17,973 bases of DNA from CAZCBJ01 sp964496705 (GTDB lineage: Bacteria > Chloroflexota > Anaerolineae > Anaerolineales > Anaerolineaceae), in NCBI GenBank assembly GCA_964496705.1, contig CAZCBJ010000065.1, positions 1 through 17,973 of the forward strand, given 5' to 3'. Both the position numbers and the translations under genes were made by a program. The notes beneath the pieces are model-generated. The model saw nothing but the letters and a program-made list of their open reading frames with translations. It made no database searches and had not been told where the DNA came from. Numbering within the stretch: position 1 is the first letter of the stretch; each line of letters starts with the position of its first letter. Shown piece by piece: positions 7,865 to 15,419 of the stretch.

Positions 7865-7884
7865 CAAATGATGGATAATGGCAA
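7855..7884 (-). promoter_or_regulatory. Promoter of the YtxH-like gene
   Basis: Read on the minus strand, TTGCCA (complement of 7879-7884, five of six consensus bases), an 18-base spacer and TACAAT (complement of 7855-7860, five of six) form a good sigma-70-type promoter. Transcription would start near 7848, leaving a leader of about 35 bases that contains the AAGGAG ribosome binding site. Its -10 box overlaps the -10 box of the opposite promoter by two bases (7859-7860). Confidence 0.55.
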
Positions 7885-10183
7885 ACAGGTTCGCTGGTGG
7901 GACATCCCGGCTATCTTGTTTCTCTTCACATGCCTGTGGATTGTCGTTTGGCGCATCCAGGCGACGCGTTGGACTTCGGAGTTGTATCGCCTGGAAGTAT
8001 TGGTTCTCATGGCATACCTGCTGGGAATATTTCTGGGGCGCAGCAAATTTTCCAAGATTATCATCCGGCTGATGGCCCTGGCGTACACCTTGTTTTTTAT
8101 TCCCTGGCAACTAGGGTTGATTCTGGGGCAAGATGTCGCCTGGATTGAACGACTTCAAAGCCTGTGGGGCCGATTACAACATTCGTCCGCTCTTTTCGCT
8201 TCGAACCAACCCGTTGAGGATCCTTTACTATTTTTGACCAGTGTGTCCATATTATATTGGCTGTTATCCATCTCGTCGGGGTATATGCTGGTGAGATATG
8301 GCAAGCCTTGGGTACCGTTGGTTCTTTCAGGGGTTGCATTGTTTGTTTTGGATTTTTATCATCCTTTTTTTGGATTGAGGGCGTGGTTCGACGGTGGTTT
8401 TTTATTGTTGGCGTTGCTGTTGGTGAGCCGGGTATATTTTTTGAAATCGCGCAAAATTTGGGACGATCGCGGTTCGGTGCTTGATCCAGAAGTGGGGCTT
8501 AATCTGGGCAGCACTGTATTTATCAGCAGCCTGGTTCTCATTTTGATTGCGTGGAATTTTCCTCTATTTATTGAGGCGATGACACCGGGCACGGCCATGC
8601 GCGAGCGTGTCATCATTGCCTGGACGGGGATAAGAAACCGTTTGGGAAATGCCGTGGCGGGTCTGGCTGGAACACCTGTGTATGAGGCTGCTGCCTACAG
8701 CAATCAAATGCAATTGGGTAGCGGCAGAAGGTTAAGTGACGAGTTGGTTTTCACCGTCGAATCCTCGCAGCCTCTTTCGGCAGGCAAACGCTATTACTGG
8801 CGGGGATACAGCTATAACCATTATTCACTGGGTTACTGGCGGAGTACTTTGGAATATATAGAAGATGTCGGACCTCGCGATTGGAATTTCCCTTTACCGG
8901 TATGGTCTGGCAGGCGCGAGGTGCAATTCACTTTTATTCCTGAAACCCGCCTGCAGAAGACAATATTCTCACCGACCTTTCCTGTATCTGCCAGCCGGGC
9001 TGCGCGGGTTCTGCTAGTGAATGAGGTGGGGGTGTATGACCCGGTCTCGCTCCAGGTGGATGAACCGCTGCGTCCTGGCGAAATGATTCAATTGGAAGCA
9101 TATATCAGTATCCCAACAATCAAACAAATGCGGGAAGCTTCCGATACGTTTCCAGAATGGGTGACAGAAAGGTATCTGGCGTTGCCTGACGACCTTTCGC
9201 CCAGTATTCAAAGCCTGGCCGAAAATATCACTGCTTCCGAAAATAATCAGTATGATAAAGTTGTGGCAATTACCAACTACCTGCGCACTGAATATGAATA
9301 TCAAGAAGTGATCCCCAACGTTCCACGCGGAAAAGACCCGGTGGAATGGTTTTTGTTCGATCTGCGGAAAGGTTTCTGCAATTACTATGCGTCAGCAGAA
9401 GTCTTAATGCTGCGATCCATTGGCATCCCTTCGCGCTTGGCGGTAGGGTATGCGCAGGGTGATTTACAACCGGGAACCTCGAATACATATCTCGTACGCG
9501 AACGTGATGGACATGCCTGGCCAGAAGTATATTTTGCTGAACTGGGCTGGGTGGAATTTGAACCGACTGCTTCAGAACCAGTCTTAGTTTATCCATCCGG
9601 AATCGAACAAAACCAGCGAGAGGAGGGTGATGAGCGTTTTCTTGAGCGCGACCAACCATATCCGGACAGCAATTTCCCTCCACGGGGCGACGAATCGGCT
9701 GGCCCAACCTATATACCCAAACCGAACAACCTGTTTTCTAATTTGGTTGCCTACGCCATCTTGTTGTCGGCGATTGGTACATTGGTCTGGCTTGCAACAG
9801 ACAAGATAAAAATTCAATTTGCTCCCTTGCCTCTGATGCTGATAAGCATTTTGGAACGCTGGAAACTAAAAGCGCCGAGTTGGTTATCTTATTGGGCGCG
9901 ATGGATCGGACTAACACCCATTGAGAAACTCTATGAGCGTCTGGGTCGGTTAATAAAATTGACTGGAGCCAAAGTGTCACAAGGTCAGACCCCCGCTGAG
10001 CGGATCAATCAATTGGTGATGGCGCATCCGAATCTACGTTTCCATGCCATGGAATTCCTGGTTGAATACCAACGCGCTGAGTACAGCCATCATCCCGCGA
10101 GTTATACCAGAGCCTGGTATGCTTTCCGGAAAATGGAACGAAGGGTGCTGGTGATTTGGATTAAAAAAATAATACGGATATAA
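7868..10183 (+). CDS. TgpA-like transglutaminase with DUF3488-type membrane part and DUF4129
   Basis: From ATG 7868 the product is 771 residues. The N-terminal ~220 residues hold about seven membrane helices, followed by a large outer region with a transglutaminase core. The nucleophile is Cys504 (KGFCNYYAS) and the histidine is His549 (DGHAWPEVYF). The usual acidic residue of the triad is in the DPT motif; here it reads FEPT, with Glu565. A further membrane helix at ~625-650 leads to a cytoplasmic C-terminal domain of DUF4129 type. Members of this family are inner-membrane proteins thought to crosslink or cleave proteins in the envelope; the substrate is not known. A TTG start at 7835 would add 11 residues, but it coincides with a -35 box. 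The gene diverges from the YtxH-like gene. Confidence 0.85.
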   Translation: MMDNGKQVRWWDIPAILFLFTCLWIVVWRIQATRWTSELYRLEVLVLMAYLLGIFLGRSKFSKIIIRLMALAYTLFFIPWQLGLILGQDVAWIERLQSLWGRLQHSSALFASNQPVEDPLLFLTSVSILYWLLSISSGYMLVRYGKPWVPLVLSGVALFVLDFYHPFFGLRAWFDGGFLLLALLLVSRVYFLKSRKIWDDRGSVLDPEVGLNLGSTVFISSLVLILIAWNFPLFIEAMTPGTAMRERVIIAWTGIRNRLGNAVAGLAGTPVYEAAAYSNQMQLGSGRRLSDELVFTVESSQPLSAGKRYYWRGYSYNHYSLGYWRSTLEYIEDVGPRDWNFPLPVWSGRREVQFTFIPETRLQKTIFSPTFPVSASRAARVLLVNEVGVYDPVSLQVDEPLRPGEMIQLEAYISIPTIKQMREASDTFPEWVTERYLALPDDLSPSIQSLAENITASENNQYDKVVAITNYLRTEYEYQEVIPNVPRGKDPVEWFLFDLRKGFCNYYASAEVLMLRSIGIPSRLAVGYAQGDLQPGTSNTYLVRERDGHAWPEVYFAELGWVEFEPTASEPVLVYPSGIEQNQREEGDERFLERDQPYPDSNFPPRGDESAGPTYIPKPNNLFSNLVAYAILLSAIGTLVWLATDKIKIQFAPLPLMLISILERWKLKAPSWLSYWARWIGLTPIEKLYERLGRLIKLTGAKVSQGQTPAERINQLVMAHPNLRFHAMEFLVEYQRAEYSHHPASYTRAWYAFRKMERRVLVIWIKKIIRI

Positions 10184-10184
10184 T
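10156..10184 (+). promoter_or_regulatory. Promoter of the adenylate cyclase gene
   Basis: TTGGAT (10156-10161), a 17-base spacer and a perfect TATAAT (10179-10184) lie across the end of the transglutaminase gene. Transcription would start near 10191. A GAGGAAG (10209-10215) just before ATG 10217 serves as the ribosome binding site. The cyclase therefore probably has its own promoter. Confidence 0.5.
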
Positions 10185-10216
10185 CTCACTGTTTATTCAG
10201 AATTTCATGAGGAAGC

Positions 10217-11941
10217 ATGTCTTCTAATCCATCCGATTCCGCAACCTTTACCTCCGTAGACCAGCAACTCATGCGGGTTTCTGATCTATTGCAGCAGATG
10301 CGAAATTTCCTACAGCAGACCCGGTCGGCAGCAATCCCGCCATTGATTTATGAAGGGATCAATCAACTGGCGGGAGCAATGTTGCAGATTCACAACCAGG
10401 TGAATGTCTTGGAGGAAGAGCGCCGCAGCTTGCGCGGGTTGGCTCAGGTAGGTCAATTGGTCAACTCATCATTGGATGTGAATGAGGTGTTGCAAGTCGT
10501 AATGGATACGATCATCAACCTCACCGGAGCTGAGCGGGGCTTCCTGATGTTGAAAAATGAAGAAGGCGAACTGGTGACCAGTGTAGCCCGCAATTGGGAA
10601 CAGGAAACGCTGGATCCATCCGAAGCAATGATCAGCAGGACAATCATTTATCGCGTTGCCAACACGGGACAACCTGTTTTGACCACCAATGCCCAGGAAG
10701 ACCCGCGCTTCACGGGTCAACAAAGCATCATCGCTTACAATCTGCGTTCGATTATGTGTTCGCCCTTGATGGTGAAAAACGTCCTGATTGGTGTGATTTA
10801 CGTTGACCATCGCATCCGTACGGGTTTATTTTCCTCCAAAGATGTTGATATTATTTCCGCATTCACCAATCAGGCAGCCGTTGCCATCGATAATGCGACC
10901 TTGTTTGCCTCGGTAAAAAAGACGCTGGCCGAGGTGACTGAATTGAAAAATTTGATGGATAATGTTCTAGCATCCATTGCCAGCGGTGTGCTGACTGCCG
11001 ATATCCAGGAGCGAATTCTGCTATGCAATCGGGCTGCAGAAACCATTTTGGGCTTGACATCTCAAACGGCAGTTGGACGCGGATTGGTCGAGATTGTGCC
11101 GCCATTGGCTCCAATACTGGAATCTTCGCTGCGGGAGGTCATTCGTACCGACCAACAGGTCCTCGGATTGGAAGCAAGTCCTCATTTACCTATGCGCGGG
11201 CAGGTCGATCTACGTTTTAGTCTATCCCCTTTGAAAGATGCCCAACAAAATACACAGGGTGTGGCAATTGTTTTGGAGGACTTAACCGAAAAGAAAACGC
11301 TTGAGGCACAAAGCCGGCTTTTTGAGCGCATGGTTTCGCCCCAAGTGATCCGGCAATTGGACCCAGACCGCTTGCAATTGGGCGGCAGGCGAGCAGAGAT
11401 CACCATTCTATTCGCTGATATTCGTGGTTTTACCAGTTTCAGCGAAGAACAAGCCCCTGAAAGCCTGGTTGCGATCCTCAATCGTTATCTGGCGGCTGCG
11501 GCGGATGCGGTTCTCAGTGAAGAAGGCACGGTCGACAAGTTCCTCGGAGATGCAGTCATGGCGTGGTACAACGCGCCCATCCTTCAAGCTGACCACACCT
11601 TGCGGGCGGTTCGATCTGCTTTGACCATCCGTAAGTTGGTAAACGCTTTACATCAGAATGTGCCTCCCAGTCACCGCTTATCATTTGGGGTGGGTATACA
11701 TGTCGGTGAGGCCGTTTTAGGCCTGGTGGGCACCGAGAAAAGATTGGATTATACCGCCATCGGCGATTGTGTAAACACTGCCAAGCGTATTCAGGAAAAT
11801 GCATTGCCCGGGCAGATCCTCATCACGCGCGACGCTTATCAACTCGTCAGCAGCGCTGTGGTAGCCTCACCAGTTGAACCGATCCAGGCGAAAGGCAAAC
11901 GTGAGGCGATAGAGGTTCTGGAAATACTCTGCATGCGCTGA
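10217..11941 (+). CDS. GAF-PAS class IIIb adenylate cyclase
   Basis: The 574-residue soluble protein has a helical N-terminus, a GAF domain (~85-230), a PAS-like domain (~240-355) and a class III cyclase domain (~390-570). In the cyclase, metal-binding Asp401 (FADIRGF) and Asp445 (KFLGD) are present, as are Lys441 for adenine recognition and the transition-state pair Asn520 and Arg524. The second specificity position is Thr513 (DYTAIGD) where class IIIa enzymes have Asp; this marks class IIIb, known for making cAMP and for bicarbonate stimulation in several members. The enzyme should therefore be active, as a dimer, making cAMP in the cytoplasm in response to a GAF or PAS signal that cannot be read from the sequence. 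It is tail to tail with the PfkB-like gene, nine bases apart. Confidence 0.9.
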   Translation: MSSNPSDSATFTSVDQQLMRVSDLLQQMRNFLQQTRSAAIPPLIYEGINQLAGAMLQIHNQVNVLEEERRSLRGLAQVGQLVNSSLDVNEVLQVVMDTIINLTGAERGFLMLKNEEGELVTSVARNWEQETLDPSEAMISRTIIYRVANTGQPVLTTNAQEDPRFTGQQSIIAYNLRSIMCSPLMVKNVLIGVIYVDHRIRTGLFSSKDVDIISAFTNQAAVAIDNATLFASVKKTLAEVTELKNLMDNVLASIASGVLTADIQERILLCNRAAETILGLTSQTAVGRGLVEIVPPLAPILESSLREVIRTDQQVLGLEASPHLPMRGQVDLRFSLSPLKDAQQNTQGVAIVLEDLTEKKTLEAQSRLFERMVSPQVIRQLDPDRLQLGGRRAEITILFADIRGFTSFSEEQAPESLVAILNRYLAAAADAVLSEEGTVDKFLGDAVMAWYNAPILQADHTLRAVRSALTIRKLVNALHQNVPPSHRLSFGVGIHVGEAVLGLVGTEKRLDYTAIGDCVNTAKRIQENALPGQILITRDAYQLVSSAVVASPVEPIQAKGKREAIEVLEILCMR

Positions 11942-11950
11942 AAATTTTAC

Positions 11951-12967
11951 TTAAACACGTCGAATTGTATTTTGGAGTGCCTCTAACCTGGCTTGAGCCA
12001 GGCCAGGCAGTGAATCGATCGCATAAGCGGGACCGGTGCCTTCAATGGTTAAAGAAGCTGATATATTTCCATATAACGCGGCTCGAATAGGATCGTAATT
12101 CATTCGATATCCGGCCAAAAATCCGCCACAGAAGGAGCTGCCTGCACCGGTAGGATCGATGCAATTCGTGGGGTAAGCTGGGATCATCCATCGCGAATGA
12201 TTGGCATGAATATACACATACTGCCCGCGTGCACCGCAGCGAATGACCACAATTTCACAGCCCAAGTTGCACAATGCCTCTGACATTTCCCATGCATCCG
12301 TGCTTCTGCCCGCAAAAAGATTTTTGAGCTTCTGCTCAGAAGTCAATAAAGCGGTAATCCCTTTGACAACTTCAGGGATGTGATCCCAGTATAAGGGATT
12401 CATATACCCCGATGACGGATCAAGCGTGATCACGCTGGTCTGCCCTTCACGCAATTTTAATGGCAGCAGGGTGTGGCTTAAAAAATCCATTGGGCACAAA
12501 TGCACTGCGCCAGCTTCGAGATAATTTTCGGGGATGTCGCCTGCCCGAATCGTGAACAATGATGGAATGTTACGGCTGTCTTTGTCAAGCACGGGTGGCG
12601 CGTACCCCAATAATGATTTGGGAAATGGTAAATTTAAGCGCGAAAAATGTGAAACCGGATTCTCGTGATTGGCTGAATCTGTATCTGTGTAGGCAACGAA
12701 AAAGCGTTGATCTAGGTTTTCATCAAGGTAATAAACGCCGTTCGTATCAAAGCCATATCTAGAAAATTTCTCCAACCATTCCCGTGGGTAATCCAAACTG
12801 GCGCGCGCAATTAACCCCGCATCCTTTGACCATACCCCCATTCCGCCAGCTGCATATAACAGGTTGCCTCCTGGAATATCCAGATAGGCTTTTCCATTTT
12901 GGGTGAGTATGTAATCCCTGCGGAGCTGCCCTGCGATCAAAAAGCGAAGGAGGGGCAGGCTTTCCAT
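11951..12967 (-). CDS. PfkB-fold carbohydrate kinase family protein lacking the catalytic Asp
   Basis: This 338-residue protein has a PfkB-type glycine-rich substrate region (GGNLLYAAGGMGVW, residues 33-46) and the C-terminal nucleotide signature, but the latter reads DPTGAGSSFCGGF. In the family the residue after GAG is Asp, the catalytic base; here it is Ser277, encoded AGC on the minus strand, so two base changes from Asp. The anion-hole glycines and surrounding signature are intact, so it may still bind nucleotide or sugar without efficient phosphotransfer. Substrate cannot be named. It starts seven bases after the stop of the small membrane protein gene upstream and has no Shine-Dalgarno sequence, so translational coupling, or a leaderless start behind AGTAAT, is possible. 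It is the last gene of the minus-strand run. Confidence 0.8.
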   Translation of the reverse strand: MESLPLLRFLIAGQLRRDYILTQNGKAYLDIPGGNLLYAAGGMGVWSKDAGLIARASLDYPREWLEKFSRYGFDTNGVYYLDENLDQRFFVAYTDTDSANHENPVSHFSRLNLPFPKSLLGYAPPVLDKDSRNIPSLFTIRAGDIPENYLEAGAVHLCPMDFLSHTLLPLKLREGQTSVITLDPSSGYMNPLYWDHIPEVVKGITALLTSEQKLKNLFAGRSTDAWEMSEALCNLGCEIVVIRCGARGQYVYIHANHSRWMIPAYPTNCIDPTGAGSSFCGGFLAGYRMNYDPIRAALYGNISASLTIEGTGPAYAIDSLPGLAQARLEALQNTIRRV

Positions 12968-12974
12968 GGCATGA

Positions 12975-13181
12975 TTACTTACGCGGGTTGGTTAGATCTG
13001 TCACCAACTTGAGTAGGCCAATCACCCCCACTCCAACCTTGACGCCTTCACCGGCTGTCAGGCGCGGGTGTGTTTCCTCGTGTTCTGCTCGTTGAATAAA
13101 CAGGTAGGCAGCAACCAAGCCGGTCACCAGGCCGATAGCGCCGCCGACAATTAATGTTTTTGCTTTCCAATTGTCACCCAT
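12975..13181 (-). CDS. Small membrane protein of unknown function
   Basis: The 68-residue product has one glycine-rich membrane helix (residues ~9-29), a charged middle (HEETHPRL) and a second, weaker hydrophobic stretch (~45-60). GAGGG about five bases before the ATG supports the start, and the stop is seven bases from the PfkB-like gene, arguing for a real coupled gene. I do not recognise a named family; similar small proteins in Chloroflexi encoded beside kinase-fold genes would be the comparison to make. Confidence 0.6.
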   Translation of the reverse strand: MGDNWKAKTLIVGGAIGLVTGLVAAYLFIQRAEHEETHPRLTAGEGVKVGVGVIGLLKLVTDLTNPRK

Positions 13182-13207
13182 GGCACCCTCTCTTTTTATG
13201 AAAATTG

Positions 13208-13621
13208 TTACCGCTTAAAAATTGTAGTAAATCCCGCCACCCAGCTTTTTACTGCCAATACAGGTTCGGTCATTTTATCCGCATATTGCCGGGTTAGGAT
13301 GGAAATACGGAAGAAAAAAGAATGCAAGATCTGGCTATAGGATGGCGTAATACCCAACAGCTTTTGAATTGCGTAAATCAGACCGACTAATATGACCAAT
13401 AATACAAGGCCGATGAAACCTGCGATCAGAATAAGGAAGATCAGTGAGAGATGCGACCATTTGGTCACAATATGATCATCCATGGATGCCGCGCTGATCG
13501 CGCCAGCAAAAATAACGATGGCGATGAAAAGAATCATCGGCAGATAAATTTGCGTGATTACCTGCCTGCGGTGTTTTGGATCAGGAATGAGGGGCGGCTC
13601 GGCATTCCCATTCGTTTGCAT
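13208..13621 (-). CDS. Hypothetical protein with two membrane helices
   Basis: This 137-residue protein has a polar N-terminus of ~24 residues, two long hydrophobic helices (~26-47 and ~59-88) and a ~50-residue C-terminal part that may lie in the cytoplasm. I do not recognise the family. It starts 14 bases after the aminotransferase stop, so it belongs to the same run, but it has no well-placed Shine-Dalgarno sequence. Instead a TACAAT lies with its last base seven before the ATG, suggesting an extra leaderless promoter. Confidence 0.55.
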   Translation of the reverse strand: MQTNGNAEPPLIPDPKHRRQVITQIYLPMILFIAIVIFAGAISAASMDDHIVTKWSHLSLIFLILIAGFIGLVLLVILVGLIYAIQKLLGITPSYSQILHSFFFRISILTRQYADKMTEPVLAVKSWVAGFTTIFKR

Positions 13622-13627
13622 GAACCA

Positions 13628-13633
13628 ATTGTA
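13628..13633 (-). promoter_or_regulatory. -10-like box for a possible leaderless internal promoter
   Basis: The minus strand reads TACAAT here (five of six consensus bases), followed by six bases and then ATG at 13621. The predicted first base of a transcript is the A of that ATG. The nearest -35-like sequence, TTGTCA (complement of 13656-13661), is 22 bases away, too far for a normal promoter, so this rests on the -10 alone. Confidence 0.35.
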
Positions 13634-13635
13634 CC

Positions 13636-14772
13636 TTAAAAAGTCTGGATGGCTCTGACAACCATATTCAATTGTTTTTCGGTCAGCGTGTTAAAAAATG
13701 GCAGCCGGACGAGTTGATCGCTGACCCTTTCGGTGATCGGGCAATCACCCACTTGACCTCCCAATCGGCGACCCATATCTGACAAATGCAAAGGGAGGTA
13801 ATGAAAAACACTGTAAACCCCTTGTGCTCTCAGATGGGAAATAAATAGCGTGCGTTGCTCCAAGTTGGGCAGTAACATGTAATACATATGGTAAGCCTGG
13901 TGGCAATTTTCAGGGACGGTAGGTAGCTGAACTCCATGGTTCGCTGCCCAGGCAGCCAAATGAACATGGTAATATTCCCAAATCCACCGACGTTTGGATT
14001 GGATTTCTTGCCAGTGCTCCAATTGTGCCAGAAGAAAAGCTGCCAGAATATCCGAAGGAAGATAGCTGGAGCCAAGGTTCACCCAGGTGTATTTATCCAC
14101 TTGACCGCGGAAAAACCGGCTGCGGTTGGTGCCTTTCTCGCGTAAGATTTCCGCTTGTTCGATTAACCGAGGGTCATTGATGATCAATGCCCCGCCCTCG
14201 CCACAGGTGATATTTTTCGTTTCGTGAAAGCTTTGTGTAGCAAGATCGCCAAATGTGCCGAGATATTGCCCATTGAATTTACCAAATAATCCATGGGCAT
14301 TGTCTTCCACAACTCCAAGCTGGTATTTTCTGGCAACTGTGAGAATTTTTTCCATCTCACAGCCAACTCCGGCATAATGGACCGGAACCACAGCCTTTGT
14401 TCGCGGTGAGATTAATCTCTCTAAAATATTTTCATCCATATTCAACGTATCAGGCCGAATATCAATAAAAACCGGTCTGGCGCCTCGAAGAACAAATGCG
14501 TTGACCGTGGAGACAAAAGTGAAAGAGGGGATGATTACCTCGTCGCCCGGTTGAATGTCTAACAGCAGAGCTGACATTTCCAAGGCGTGGGTGCAGGAAG
14601 TGGTTAGGAGAACTTTCGAGACACTTAGTATCTGCTCGAGAAGCGCATGACATTTCTTTGTAAACGGTCCATCTCCAGAGATGTGGGCATTGCGGACTGC
14701 CTCAGCCATATAAGCCATCTCATTGCCTGCCAGACTCGCCGTATTGAAATCTATCCGAATTTTCTCGTTCAC
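13636..14772 (-). CDS. wecE: dTDP-4-amino-4,6-dideoxygalactose transaminase (WecE/RffA type)
   Basis: The 378-residue protein matches the DegT/DnrJ/EryC1/StrS aminotransferases along its whole length and carries the family-specific WecE/RffA stretches ISGDGPFTKKC, LLTTSCTHALEM, VPVHYAGVGCEM and REKGTNRSRFFRGQVDKYTW. The PLP lysine is Lys186 (FHETKN) and the aspartate that holds the pyridine nitrogen is Asp157 (VVED). The enzyme converts dTDP-4-keto-6-deoxyglucose to dTDP-4-amino-4,6-dideoxygalactose using glutamate, in the cytoplasm. The start is GTG at 14772, supported by GAGGTG four bases upstream. The gene is 23 bases after the methyltransferase gene. The keto-sugar precursor enzymes RmlA and RmlB are not in this window. 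The exact sugar stereochemistry is inferred from similarity. Confidence 0.9.
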   Translation of the reverse strand: MNEKIRIDFNTASLAGNEMAYMAEAVRNAHISGDGPFTKKCHALLEQILSVSKVLLTTSCTHALEMSALLLDIQPGDEVIIPSFTFVSTVNAFVLRGARPVFIDIRPDTLNMDENILERLISPRTKAVVPVHYAGVGCEMEKILTVARKYQLGVVEDNAHGLFGKFNGQYLGTFGDLATQSFHETKNITCGEGGALIINDPRLIEQAEILREKGTNRSRFFRGQVDKYTWVNLGSSYLPSDILAAFLLAQLEHWQEIQSKRRWIWEYYHVHLAAWAANHGVQLPTVPENCHQAYHMYYMLLPNLEQRTLFISHLRAQGVYSVFHYLPLHLSDMGRRLGGQVGDCPITERVSDQLVRLPFFNTLTEKQLNMVVRAIQTF

Positions 14773-14776
14773 GCAA

Positions 14777-14782
14777 CACCTC
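14777..14782 (-). promoter_or_regulatory. Ribosome binding site that fixes a GTG start
   Basis: The minus strand reads GAGGTG, four bases before GTG at 14772, which decides the start of the aminotransferase gene. Confidence 0.6.
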
Positions 14783-14795
14783 AGTGGATATCGAC

Positions 14796-15419
14796 TTATT
14801 TACAAACCAGTATGGTAAAGTCATACAATCCGTAGTCATGGAGCAGGGCGACATTTTTCGCGAAGGTCCGCTTGCAAAAATCAAAGAAAAAGCATGGGTC
14901 AGCGTAATACAATTCGGGGCGCATGAATTCTGGATCGGAGTATTTCGTTAATAAATTGAATGAAAACCCCTTAGAGGTCAGAGAGTTCATGCGTTTGAGC
15001 ACCTCGACGACATAAGCGGTCCATTGGTCATCGGTTAAGTCAAGTTTTATGTTAAAAATGCCGCTGGCAATTGCATAATCGCAAGATGTAAGTTCATCTT
15101 CGCGGTTGGTGAAATGACAATTGGGCTGATCACCATGCAAGCGCCTACCTTCGTCGATCATTGCCGGCACGATATCATATCCAAAATAGACGAGTTGGTG
15201 ATTCTGTTTGTGTAAATAATCAAATAGTGAGCCAAAACCAGAACCGTAATCAATCAATGAATAAGGTTGGTCTATCGGTAAAATTCTTGCTAACTGTTTA
15301 AATCGATTTTCCTGGGAAGCCTCTGAATTCCAATCCACTCCTCTTGGTGTGGCGCCGAAGGTTTCCAGCTTCTGAGCAAAATAATCCTGGATGGGTTCTA
15401 AATTAATATCATTTCCCAT
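14796..15419 (-). CDS. Class I SAM-dependent methyltransferase
   Basis: The 207-residue product has the SAM-binding motif DYGSGFG (residues 57-63) after a beta strand, an acidic residue at the end of the second strand (FGYDIVP) and the rest of a seven-strand Rossmann methyltransferase. I chose ATG 15419 because AAGGA lies five to six bases upstream; the earlier ATG at 15449 has no such site and would overlap the WbqC gene by 41 bases instead of 11. The 11-base overlap suggests translational coupling with WbqC. Placed between WbqC and WecE, it is a candidate to methylate a sugar or its N-acyl group; substrate is inferred only. Confidence 0.8.
   Translation of the reverse strand: MGNDINLEPIQDYFAQKLETFGATPRGVDWNSEASQENRFKQLARILPIDQPYSLIDYGSGFGSLFDYLHKQNHQLVYFGYDIVPAMIDEGRRLHGDQPNCHFTNREDELTSCDYAIASGIFNIKLDLTDDQWTAYVVEVLKRMNSLTSKGFSFNLLTKYSDPEFMRPELYYADPCFFFDFCKRTFAKNVALLHDYGLYDFTILVCK

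Noticed and set aside
9270..9707. 145-codon open frame on the minus strand
   Set aside because: It lies opposite the transglutaminase core, whose catalytic motifs prove the plus frame.
11987..12002. Hairpin CCTGGCTTGAGCCAGG as terminator between converging genes
   Set aside because: It lies inside the PfkB-like coding region, has a two-base loop, and no T run follows on either strand.
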